Below the pieces are notes generated by a model. The model searched no databases and was not told the DNA's origin. It saw only the letters and a list, made by a program, of their open reading frames with translations. A program made the position numbers and the translations under genes. This document shows positions 51,995 through 64,000 of a stretch of 64,000 nt of DNA, in pieces. Source of the stretch: Plotosus lineatus (taxonomy: Eukaryota; Chordata; Actinopteri; Siluriformes; Plotosidae); NCBI GenBank assembly GCA_024760905.1, contig CM045735.1:9734161-9798160 (forward strand), given 5' to 3'. Position 1 is the stretch's first letter. Each line of letters starts with the position of its first letter.

Positions 51995-54240
51995 ATGGAC
52001 AGCACTGTGCCAACACGGAGGGTACGGTGCTTCTCCAACAACCACCCATGGGTCACCCCTGAGCTTAAAGTCCTCCTGAACAAGAAAAAGAGGGCTTTCA
52101 TCTCGGGGGACAGAGAGGAGCAGAAGAAGGTCCAGCGTGAGCTCCAGTGGAGAATCAGGAGGGCAAAGAAGGACTATGGGAAGAAGATGGAGGAGAAGCT
52201 GGCTCAGAACAACGTGCGGGACGTCTGGAGAGGACTAAAGACCATGTCTGGATTTGGGCAGGGTGTCAGAGGGACAGCTGATGGTGACCAGCGCTGGGCG
52301 GATGAACTAAACTGTTACTTCAACAGGTTTGATTCTCCCCCCTCCCCCTCTGCACCCCTCCCCGTTCCCCTCCCCTCTTCACACGTCTCCAGACCAGCTG
52401 ACACCTCCCCCTCCCAGGCCAACTTCACTTGACTGCTACAGCCCGACAGACACATCCCCTCCCTCTGCAGCCCACACCAGCCCCCCCTCTCCCTCACATC
52501 AGACCAGGTGAGGAGACAGCTGAGGCGACTAAATCAGAGGAAATCTGAAGGACCTGATGGCATCAGTCCCAGGTTGCTGAGGACCTGCGCAGACCAGCTC
52601 TGTGTGGTACTATGCTACCTGTACAACCTGAGCCTCAGCCTGGAGAAGGTTCCCGTCCTATGGAAGACCTCCTGTGTGGTTCCGGTTCCCAAAACAGCAC
52701 AAGCGAAGGAACCAGCCCACTACAGACCTGTCGCCCTGACCTCCCACCTCATTAAGACCATGGAAAGGCTCCTCCTTGAACACCTCCGCTCTATGGTGAG
52801 CCCCACCCTAGACCCGCTGCAGTTTGCCTACAGGCCCAACATCGGAGTAGAAGACGCCGTCATCTACCTTCTGCAGCGGGCACTAACCCACCTGGAGATC
52901 GCCGGCAGCGCTGTGAGGGTCATGTTCTTTGACTTCTCCAGCGCCTTCAACACCATCAGGCCAGCGCGTCTGCGAGGGAAGCTGGAGGACGTGGGAGTGG
53001 ACGGGCATCTCGCTGCCTGGATTATTGACTACCTTACCAACCGTCCACAGTACGTGCGGCTGCGCGGCTGTAAGTCAAAGGTGGTAGTTTGCAGCACGGG
53101 GGCACCGCAGGGCACCGTCCTCTCACCCTTCCTTTTCAATATCTATACCTCGGACTTCATATATAACACAAACAGCTGCCACCTCCAGAAGTTCTCGGAC
53201 GACTCCGCCATCGTGGGCCGTGTGTCTGAGGGGAACGAGCTGGAGTACCGGTCGGTCATCATTGACTTCGTGGACTGGTGTGAGCGCAACCACCTGTGCT
53301 TGAACACCAGGAAGACGAAGGAGATGGTGATCGACTTCAGGAGAAACACTCAAACACACACACACACACACTTACTAGTGAACATCCAGGGACAGGACAT
53401 TGAGACAGTGGACAGTTTCAAGTACCTGGGTGTTCACCTTAACAATAAACTGGACTGGTCCCACAACACCAACGCCCTGTACAAGAAGGGCCAGAGTCGC
53501 CTCCATCTTCTGAGGAGACTCAGGTCCTTCGGCGTATCTGAACCTCTGCTCAGGACTTTTATGACTCTGTGGTAGCCTCTGCAATCCTCTACGCTGCCAT
53601 CTGCTGGGCCCCAGGCAGCACAGAGCGGGACAGAAAGAGACTGAACAAGCTGGTCAGGAGGGCCAGCTCTGTCCTCGGCTGCCCACTGGACTCTGTGGAG
53701 GAGGTGAGTGAGAGGAGGATAGTTGCAAAGCTCACATCCATCCTGTTCAACATCTATCACCCACTGCACCAGACTGTAGAGGAGCTGAGTAGCTCCTTCA
53801 GTGGACGACTGAGGCATCCTCAGTGCAGGAAGGAGCGCTACCGCAGGTCGTTCATTCCCACCGCTATCAGACTGTACAACGCCACTTTGTAACTGTCTGT
53901 GAAAATACTGGTTATGTGCAATAAAAACCCCGCGCACTTTAATCAACCACATCTACCCCACTGACTGTGAACCATATCAACCCATCTCTGCCCTCAGATA
54001 CATTACACTTTAATATAGGCCAGTCTATAAAGTTGCTCCATTCTTTTCTTTTATTGTTTATTAATTTATACTATTTATGTATCTACTTATTTATTTACTT
54101 ATATAATATATATGTACGTGTGTATGTTTGTATTTGTATCTATTTTTGCACCCCCTACTGATGGTACCTCAAGAGCCTGTAACAGTGAATTTCTCCATTG
54201 TGAGATTAATAAAGCTGTATCTTATCTTATCTTATCTTAT
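51995..54240 (+). mobile_element. L2/CR1-like LINE, fairly young, two or more frameshifts
   Basis: Frame 51995-52432 (NNHPWVTPELKVLLNKKKRA, ENVRDVWRGLKTM-type connector) shifts near 52430-52510 into a 355-codon frame, 52508-53575. This carries the RT blocks SEGPDGISPRLLRTC, PAHYRPVALTSHLIKTMERL, MFFDFSSAFNTIRP, STGAPQGTVLSPFLFNIYTS and KFSDDSAIVG (catalytic FSDDS), then VDSFKYLGVHLNN. One missing T near 53560 shifts the end (VASAILYAAICWAPG ... SFIPTAIRLYNATL), stop at 53890. A 3' UTR ends in tandem ATCTT (54219-54240). It is 5'-truncated beside (TA)n. Clade assignment is tentative. Confidence 0.88.
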
Positions 54241-54278
54241 ATACACACACATATACATATATATACACACACATATAC

Positions 54279-54349
<71 letters not shown>

Positions 54350-54356
54350 TATATAT
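54241..54356. repeat. (TA)n/(CA)n microsatellite
   Basis: Follows the ATCTT tail of the LINE directly and ends at the next RTE piece. Confidence 0.95.
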
Positions 54357-54632
54357 GAAGCAGTGTTGTTTTGGAGACAAAGTCAGAGAAGCTAGATTGA
54401 GATGGTTTGGACATGTACAGAGGAGGGATAGTGAGTATATTGGTAGTAGGATGCTGAGGTTGGAACTATCAAGCAGAAGGCCGAGAGGAAGACCAAAGAG
54501 AAGATTTATGGATGTGGTGAAGGAGGACATGAAGGTAGTTGGAGTAAGAGTAGAAGATACAGAGGACAGGGTGAGATGGAGGCGAATGGTTTGCTGTGGC
54601 GACCCATGAAGGGAACAGCCGAAAGGAGAAGA
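54357..54632 (+). mobile_element. RTE LINE 3' end
   Basis: Plus strand: [34 protein letters not shown] ... GRPKRRFMDVVKEDMKVVGV, ending RMVCCGDP, stop, and GGAGAAGAAGAAG. It ends exactly where 5S unit 2 begins. Confidence 0.92.
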
Positions 54633-55625
54633 AGAAGACTGTACTTTAAGACTATTAAAAATATGGGTAATCAGGAGCAGCACCCGAAACATCCCTATTT
54701 AAGATTGAACGTCGTCCCACCCACCCCGCGACAAAGGACATGGAGAAAAAAAGTATCTGGCAAGTGCTGGTGTTCCCAGTTTTGCTCCAGAATGCACAAT
54801 GTACCAAGGAAGCACGAGCTCCGAGATTAACAGCTTTGAAGTGTATGTTATTTCCCTCTGTCCGAAATGTCCAGTCTTCAGCTGTCTCATCTCCACAAGT
54901 CACTGGATCCCTCAGCCGGAATACGAAAGTGTGTTTTCCATCCACCCCCAATTTTCACCAAAACAAATTTTTGTTCCTCCTCGATTCTATGTTGGATTTA
55001 TTTAAATAGAGCTCTTTCGACTGCTGCTCTCGCTTACGGCCATACCACCCTGAGAACGCCCGATCTCGTCTGATCTCGGAAGCTAAGCAGGGTCGGGCCT
55101 GGTTAGTACTTGGATGGGAGACCGCCTGGGAATACCAGGTGCTGTAAGCTTTTCATTTTCTTTCTTTAACTTTCAATCGTTGTGCTGCTTCCTGGAAAGA
55201 AGAACGGAATTCATCTCTAAAATACTGCATTTAAAAAAATTTCATATTGTGTTGAATCAAGAGGAAAATCTCGCACTGGCGACTGCGTTTGCCAGAGCTG
55301 GGAAATGAAGCTGAACAGGCCGTCTCTTAACGTGCAATACCAGCGCTAGCCGCTAGGGGCAAACTACAAATCACTTCGACTGCAATTCAAAATGGATCAA
55401 TTTCTCACACAAATACAGTACCGAGTCAAGCGACGCCTCCCGAGGTGATTTTGGTTGATTCGCTAAATTTTGTCCTACTTATCTATTTTCTTCAGATTTA
55501 TTTTCTAATTGTCCCTTTTAATTACTGTAGAAACATAAAATTGAAAATATTAAAATCGATGATGCAGAGTATGAACATTTGGAACTGTTAAACTCACAAG
55601 AAGCATATAAATAAATAGATGCAAT
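54633..55625 (+). repeat. 5S rDNA-type unit 2
   Basis: Direct repeat of 44672-45690 (GACTGTACTTTAAGACTATT, AATCAGGAGCAGCACCC, AGTATCTGGCAAGTGCTGGT, 5S gene, AGCGCTAGCCGCTAGGGGC). Its left end is the RTE insertion rather than the upstream block found with unit 1. Confidence 0.85.
55032..55151 (+). rRNA. 5S ribosomal RNA (copy 2)
   Basis: Same 120-nt sequence as copy 1, but starting GCTTACGG, which pairs properly with the 3' GTAAGC. A, intermediate and C boxes are intact, TTTT follows, and ATTTAAATA lies about 30 bp upstream. It shares the GAGAACG variant with copy 1. Of the two, this one has the better terminal stem. Confidence 0.94.
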
Positions 55626-55666
55626 AATATTTATACCAACATATATATATATATACACACACACAC

Positions 55667-57296
55667 GAGTCCTTCTAAAGTGACAACCTTGGGACTCGAA
55701 CCCCCAACCTTTGGATCAGCAATCCAGCACCTTACACCACTAGACCACCACTGCCCTGTTAGAATAGTGTGATAAAGTTCATTATTTTCTGTAATGTACT
55801 GATAAACAGACTGTCATATTTTAGATTCATTACAAACAACTGAAGTTGTTCAAGCCTCTTATTGTTTTAATATTGATCATTTTGGCCAAAAAAGTAAAAA
55901 AAAAAAAATCCAAAATTCCTATAAAAAAAAATAGAATATTTCATCCGACCAATAAAAAAAAGTGTATATATATATATATATATAAAAACGTAAACCTTCA
56001 AATAATTATGTTCAGTTATGCACTCAATACTTGGTCGGGAATCCTTTTGCAGAAATGACTGCTTCAATGCAGCGTGGCATGGAGGCAATCAGCCTGTGGC
56101 ACTGCTGAGGTGTTACGGAGGCCCAGGATGCTTCGATAGCGGCCTTAAGCTCATCCACAGTGTTGGGTCTGGTGTCTCTCAACTTTCTCTTCACAATATC
56201 CCACAGATTCTCTATGGGGTTCAGGTCAGGAGAGTTGGCAGGCCAATTGAGCACAGTAATACCATGGTCAGTAAACCATTTAGCAGTGGTTTTGGCACTG
56301 TGAGCAGGTGCCAGGTCGTGCTGAAAAATGAAATCTTCATCTCCATAAAGCTTTTCAGCAGATGGAAGCATGAAGTGCTCCAAAATCTCCTGATAGCGAG
56401 CTGCATTGACCCCGCCCTTGATAAAACACAGTGGACCAACACCAGCCGCTGACATGGCACCCCAGACCATCACTGACTGTGGGTACTTGACACTGGACTT
56501 CAGGCATTTTGGCATTTCCTTCTCCCCAGTCTTCCTCCAGACTCTGGCACCTTGATTTCCGAATGACATGCAAAATTTGCTTTCATCCGAAAAAAGTACT
56601 TTGGACCACTGAGCAACAGTCCAGTGCTGCTTCTCTGTAGCCCAGGTCAGGCGCTTCTGCCGCTGTTTCTGATTCAAAAGTGGCTTGACCTGGGGAATGC
56701 GGCACCTGTAGCCCATTTCCTGCACACACCTGTGCACGGTGGCTCTGGATGTTTCTACTCCAGACTCAGTCCACTGCTTCCACAGATCCCCCAAGGTCTG
56801 GAATCGGCCCTTCTTTCACTTTTCCCTTTCCACAGACGTCCCACTGAGGTGGCTTGATCGAGCACTCTGGGAACAGCCTATTCGCTCAGAGATTTCTTTC
56901 TGTGTCTTACCCTCTTGCTTGAGGGTGTCAATGATGTCCTTCTGGACAGCAGTCAGGTCGGCATCTTACCCATGATTGCGGTTTTGAGTAATGAACCAGG
57001 CTGGGAGTTTTTAAAAGCCTCAGGAATCTTTTGCAGGTGTTTAAAGTTAATTGGTTGATTCAGATGATTAGCTTAATAGCTCGGTTAGACTACCTGAACA
57101 TGATATGCTAATTTTTTGAGATAGGAATTTTGGGTTTTCATGAGCTGTATGCCAAAATCATCAGGATTAAAACAATAAAAGACCTGAAATATTTCAGTTG
57201 GTGTGCAATGAATCTAAAATATATGAACATTTAATTTTTATCAGTACATTACAGAAAATAATGAACTTTATCACAATATGCTAATTTTTTGAGAAG
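55667..57296 (-). mobile_element. Tc1-like transposon with long open transposase frame
   Basis: Minus-strand frame 56794-56024 (256 codons) has the catalytic triad: LFSDESKFCM (D), IFQHDLAPAHSAKTTAKW (D), SPDLNPIENLWDIVKRKL (E). The paired helix-turn-helix region lies upstream at 56980-56820 (ADLTAVQKDIIDTLKQEGKT, ISERIGCSQS). It is separated by an early one-base shift near 56965 and an in-frame TGA near 56818. Inverted ends: the right end (TTATCAGTACATTACAGAAAA ... TTTTTTGAGAAGGACT) matches the left end (AGTCCTTCT ... GATAAAGTTCATTATTTTCTG), which is split by a SINE. Confidence 0.9.
55680..55757 (-). mobile_element. SINE fragment nested in the Tc1 left terminus
   Basis: GGGACTCGAACCCCCAACC and CTAGACCACCACTGCCC are the inverted head of the 26.83-kb SINE family. 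It sits between AGTCCTTCTAAA and AGAATAGTGTGATAAAG, which are contiguous at the right Tc1 end. Confidence 0.8.
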
Positions 57297-57690
57297 GACT
57301 AGTATAAGGGCGTAGGCTGGGGGGGTTGCACAGGGTGCACGTGCACCCCCCACAGCAGGAGTTGAGTTCCGCTGGACAAGAAATCATGTGTATTCACAAT
57401 CTTAGAAATAAACTTATTGTCTTGTTGTTGATGAGAAGGTCAGAGATCAGAGTCAGGAAGTAAACCGGAAGTTCACGCTAGCCCAAGCTGACCAATCAAC
57501 AAACATAATATTATCAGTCAGCAATAATAGCTGAACACTGTCAATCAATCAAAGTGCGAGTGTGAGAATAAAGCACAGTTTTTAAGTACCGCTTCCGGTT
57601 CTTGCACATGTGTTAGAACACAAACATTGACACACAGAGAATGAATGGCCAAAATAATCATAAGCCATCCTCAGGCTAAATAAATAAATA
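57297..57690. other. Unassigned spacer
   Basis: Contains a G-rich run (GGCTGGGGGGGTTGCAC) and AT-rich sequence. No gene or element recognised. Confidence 0.5.
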
Positions 57691-58060
57691 AATAAACAAA
57701 CAAAAATTAGATATTCTTTAATTTTCACAAGCGCTTAATACGATTTAAGAACACGGGGTGTCTAGCGTCCATCTCAGCCCAATCTGGCATTTCCCCACTG
57801 ATTTGGTTGGGCTGAGGATTTGCATGATGTTGAATATTGAAATGCCCTTCCACCAGGGGGTGCTACTGGCACTGTTGTCTTTAATTTCCGAATTGGGACC
57901 AGCAGCACATCGTGTGTCTGTGTTGGGCAATGTGGCATGCCAACTTTTTTCTTTTTTTGGTTGAGTTTTTTTGATTATGATTATTATGATTGATTATGAT
58001 TATTATTATTATGTTTGTTGATTATGCTTTAAATGAGAGACTGTACTTTAAGACTATTAA
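57690..58060 (+). repeat. Second copy of the 5S-upstream repeat block
   Basis: Matches 44401-44690, including CCACCAGGGGGTGCTACTGG and GAGAGACTGTACTTTAAGAC TATTAAAA. After that it diverges, so there is no 5S gene attached here. Confidence 0.82.
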
Positions 58061-58166
58061 AAGCTGTCACTGAACATCTGAATGAAGGTCTGAACATGTG
58101 CAGCTTGTTCCATCCTTTCAAGCCAGTCTGTTCATTGACGTTTAAGAAAACTGGAATTGCTTCATT

Positions 58167-58170
<4 letters not shown>

Positions 58171-58203
<33 letters not shown>

Positions 58204-58215
58204 GCTCTCTCTCTC
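58171..58215. repeat. (CT)n at the 5' edge of the Tx1-clade LINE
   Basis: About 22 CT units with a CGCG interruption directly before the LINE. Confidence 0.95.
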
Positions 58216-60982
58216 AGTGCATGCTGGGAGTGTGTGTGAGTGTGCTGGGAGCAAGCTTGTTTGCAGAGAGTGTATTTTCTCTTTTATTTTCTTTCTCAGT
58301 TTTGTTTATTTTTCTTCTTAAGTTTTCTGAGGAGGGTGTGGTGGCAACAGAGGTGGAGGTGAGCACTTGTGCTCAGCACACCAGGAAAATGTCGGCTGGC
58401 TCCGGGCTGGAGAAGCTGACTCGCCGGCATGCCATTACAATAGTCCCGACAGTCAGCTGCACAGTGGAGGACCGTGTTCTGGCTGTCGGGGAATTAATCG
58501 GGTTCGAAACCGTGAGATCCGGGTCCAGGATGAACAGTGCAGTAGTTATGTTTTTGGATACCGTAGAGAAAGTGAACAAAGTTGTAGAGAGCGGGGTTGT
58601 GCTTCAGGGAAGTTTCACTCCAGTTCTCTCGTTGGTTAACCCCGCTAAACGTGTTACTATTTCGAACGTGCCGTTGTTTGTACGTAACAACGTTCTGGAG
58701 AGGGAGTTGTCCCGCTATGGCCAGATTTTGTCACCGATTCAAATGATATCTCTAAATTGTAAGTCCCCGCACCTGAAGCATGTCGTTTCCTTCAGACGGC
58801 AGACGATGATGATTCTTAAAATCCCTGAAGAGCTGAATTTGGCGCTGAAATTTAAAGTTGACAATTTTGACTACACCATACACGTCACTTCGGGAAACAT
58901 GAAATGTTTCAGGTGCGGTATGGAGGGACATCTCATCTGCTTGTATCCGGAGAGGGATGAAGCAAAGTGGCTGGCTGCCGCTTCCCACGCGGGACTGGCC
59001 GCGGTGGCAGTGGTGGAGCCCGTGGTGGCCATGCCCAAGCCCACGGCAACGGCTGCACCCGAGCCCATGGTGGCAGCCGCGGCGCTGCCTTGGAAACCGA
59101 AAACAAAATCATTGAAGAGCACTTCTAAAAAAAGGTAGGATCAAGTCCCTGGGAATCTACCTTGGCGATCGAAATAATGAAAATAAAAATGAGGAAAATG
59201 TTTTAGAGAAAGTGCAAGGGAGGCTCAAAAAATAGAAAATGGATTTTACCAAAAATGTCTTTTGGTCGTGTTTTAATTATTAACAATCTGGTTGCTTCCA
59301 TGCTGTGTCACCGTCTCTCCTGCGTGGACCCCCCTTTGACCCTTCTTGTGAAAGTCCAGGCTGAGATCATCAGCTGTTTCTGGGACAAGCTGCACTGGGT
59401 CCTGCAGAGTGTCTTCTTCCTTCCCAAAGAGGAAAGGGGACACGGTCTCATACATCTGGTAGGCAGGGGAGCAACGTTTAGGGTCCAATTCATCCAGAGA
59501 CTGCTGACCGGACCGAGAGATTTGGTGTGGAGGCTCACAGTGCGAGCAGTTCTAGCCCGGTGCTGGGAACTGGGACTGCGGGACTCTCTCTTTTTAATGG
59601 ACTTAAGCAAACACGACTTAAATGTTTTTTCAGAGTTTTTTCAAAGCCTTTTTAAAATCTGGGGACTTTTTAAAAAGAACAGATCACAGACACACAGCTC
59701 TCGTTTCTGGATTTTAAAGGAACCTGTTGTCTGTGGGACTCGTTCTGAGGGGGCGTTCGTCACAGAGAAGTTTGCAGCAGCACACATCATCACACTGGGT
59801 CACATGTTTGACCTGTGTGGTCCGCAGCTAGAGGACGCCGCTGCTCTCTCTGCCGTAATCGGCGTTTCTTCGGTGAGACGACTGGAAAACTTGCTGAGGC
59901 TCTGGAAGGACCAGCTCTCCCCAGACAAACACTCCAGCATTGTGTCCTGAACCGACAGTCCCCCCCCCGTCGAACAGCCTCGCCCCGGATTTTAAGGACT
60001 GCTCTGGTAGGTTTTTAGAACATGGTGTGTCAGGACGTTTTCAGTTGTGTAATGCATCAAGTAAAATAATGTACAGACTGATGGTGAAAGTATTGAATAA
60101 AGAGAAACTAAAGGGTCGGACTGACACACCATGGAGAGTCCACCTGGGTTTGAAACCAGAAGTGGACCCCTCACGGAGAGCGCTGAACAAACCACCATTA
60201 ACGAAAATGGTTGGAGACTTACAGTGAAGGATTTTACATCGAGCTGTTGCAGTTCATGTTTTTGTGTGTATTTTAAATCCGGATGTTGATGAAACGTGTC
60301 TGTTCTGTTCCCTCAGAGAGACGGTGCTCCATTATTTCCTGGACTGCGGCAGGCTGCAGGTTCTGTTTATGTTGTTAACGAGGCTGTTCTGTGCATTTGG
60401 TGTGGTTTTTACTAAACACATTTTTATTCTGGATTTTAGGTATCAACAAAAAAGAACGCCAAGTGCCAACTGCTGAACTTTCTCCTGGGCCAATCAAAAA
60501 TGGCCATCTACCTGAGCAGGAAAAGAAAAGTGGAGGGTTCATGGGACTGTGATATTAAAACGATTTTCATCAGAATGATAAAGAGCAAGTTGATGGTTGA
60601 TTTTAATTATTATAGTTTGATGAAAGACTCGGAGTCCGTTGAGAAAGTGTGGTGTGTAAATGATGGTTTATGTTCTGTGAAGGAAGAGAAGCTGCTGTTT
60701 TCACCAATATTGGGTTAAAGGAACTGACTGTGATCATAAAAATACTTTTTCTGTTGAGATCAAGGGGGTTAAATCTGTTGGGGCGTTTTTTTGTTGTTTA
60801 GGTATTTAGTTATGTTTTTACTTTTTTATTTTTATATATATTTATTTATTTTTGTGTGTGTCGTGTGTTTATTTTCTACATTAATTCATTTAATGTACTC
60901 GTTCTGTTCTGTTAATGTACTCTTTCTGCTTTACTAACCAGTGTTTGCTTTTTTGTGTTCAAATTAAGTAATTTTTAAAAAT

Positions 60983-60986
<4 letters not shown>
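58216..60986 (+). mobile_element. Tx1-clade LINE, internally deleted, bounded by (CT)n
   Basis: ORF1 (ATG 58389 to stop 59138, about 249 codons) reads LTRRHAITIVPTVSCTVEDR, SRMNSAVVMFLDTVEKVNKV, KRVTISNVPLFVRNNVLERE and a zinc knuckle CFRCGMEGHLICLYP whose last Cys is displaced. It matches Tx1-type ORF1 proteins. After it the sequence jumps to the far C-terminus of ORF2: IKSLGIYLGDRN (59143), RVLIINNLVASMLCHRLSCV, HWVLQSVFFLPKEERGHGL (59255-59950), and the closing CLFCSLRETVLHYFLDCGR (60290). Endonuclease and RT core are absent. Both outer edges are CT microsatellite. Confidence 0.88.
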
Positions 60987-61018
<32 letters not shown>

Positions 61019-61125
61019 CATGTCCCTCTCACTCTCTCTCACTATCTACCTCTCGCTCACCATGGCTCTCTCACTCTCTCGCTCTATCACAATCTCTCTC
61101 GCTCTCTCCATGTCTCTCACCATGC
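60987..61125. repeat. (CT)n and CT-rich tract at the 3' edge of the Tx1-clade LINE
   Basis: A pure (TC)n run (60987-61016) followed by degenerate CTCTCTCAC/CATGTCTCTC repeats. Confidence 0.93.
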
Positions 61126-61432
61126 AGTGCCTCCCTAGTGTTGTTTCCACCTGTATTTTACACTCATGTAAACTTTTACACAACATAACACTCATGTAAA
61201 CATTTCTGGAGAAAAATAAATTTGCAGAGTTGATTTTACAACAGTGGCTACCCCTGTGTGATTAGTTCCTTAGCTTAAAAACAGTGAAACAGCACGGGAA
61301 GAACATGCAAACCACTGATGCGGACATGCTAACCATGACATCACTGTGCCGCTCTGTTATTCAGATGTTTACCAGCTAAAGTATTCTGTGATTTAATCAT
61401 TGACCAAACCCAACAAACTAAATGCTGTAAAC

Positions 61433-61438
61433 TTTATT
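61433..61438 (-). promoter_or_regulatory. Polyadenylation signal of the second intelectin
   Basis: AATAAA on the minus strand at the mirror position of the signal at 43559. Confidence 0.72.
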
Positions 61439-61793
61439 ATTTCAGGAAACCAGGATTAGTTAGAAACACCATCAACACTGTTAGCAAGAATAAACATGAG
61501 GAAATACACATCAATCGTAAAGAATTCAAGAAACTCTAATTCCCTTTATCATAACATGAGAATTTCATCTTCAGAACACATTGCTTTCGAATCTCCTCCA
61601 AATCAGGAGTGTGTGTGTTTGAGAGAGAGAGAGAGAGAGAGTGAGAGAGAGAGAGCGAGAGCCGTATGAACTGCATCAAACATCTGGAAATTAATTCATC
61701 AAGTAACTGTAACAGTGATGTAAACACACAAATTGGGAGGCAATGTTGCAACAGAGAATGTTATAGTGTTGTGTTCATCGTGTGTTGGTTCTC

Positions 61794-64000
<2,207 letters not shown>

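Overview
The window is vertebrate, almost certainly teleost fish, nuclear DNA. It has intron-split genes with GT/AG junctions, fish-type retroelements (RTE, L2, Rex1-like and Tx1-clade LINEs; Tc1, Tigger, hAT and Harbinger-type DNA elements; tRNA-headed SINEs), long (CA)n, (GT)n, (CT)n and (AT)n tracts, and vertebrate 5S rRNA genes. I cannot name the species. Nothing prokaryotic is present.

Left third (1-24 kb). A Ty3/gypsy pol remnant abuts an RTE LINE at 1-2.9 kb. Next come two 5' coding exons of a RASGRP2-like gene on the minus strand (3136-3561). A glycogen phosphorylase locus runs on the plus strand from 9185 to 23653. The human neighbours RASGRP2 and PYGM suggest this is the muscle form (pygm). 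Exons 2, 3, 5, 7-12, 14 and 15 read cleanly, but the locus looks dead. Exon 1 has a frameshift. Exon 4 is cut off and joined to a SINE tail. Exon 6 is split by a 1.05-kb RTE LINE with a 15-bp target-site duplication and also lacks one base. The first half of exon 13 is gone. No exon beyond 15, including the cofactor-lysine exon, is found in the remaining 40 kb.

Middle (24-37 kb). This is a graveyard of mobile elements with no recognisable host gene: two element types with clear target duplications (an hAT-like and a Harbinger-like MITE), a nested SINE in RTE, a solo LTR inside a 20-bp-scale degenerate repeat, a Tc1 element carrying a Tigger element, an L2 LINE 3' end, and a second Tc1 fragment.

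Right third (37-64 kb). A complete eight-exon intelectin gene (37439-43196, plus) encodes about 303 residues. A second intelectin lies in inverted orientation (61794 to beyond 64000, minus). The copies are arranged tail to tail, and the inverted homology extends past the genes to about 43.74 kb and 61.25 kb. The 17.5-kb spacer holds two 5S rRNA genes, each in a ~1-kb direct repeat about 10 kb apart. It also holds a nearly full-length but broken Ty1/copia element with both LTRs, a solo gypsy-type LTR, a fairly young L2/CR1-like LINE, a Tc1 element with a 256-codon open transposase, and an internally deleted Tx1-clade LINE bounded on both sides by (CT)n.

The likely working genes are the two intelectins (secreted glycan-binding lectins), the 5S genes and perhaps the RASGRP2-like gene. 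Everything else is repeat or relic. The most interesting points are the stepwise inactivation of pygm, the inverted intelectin pair around a 5S/retroelement core, and the (CT)n-bounded Tx1 LINE.
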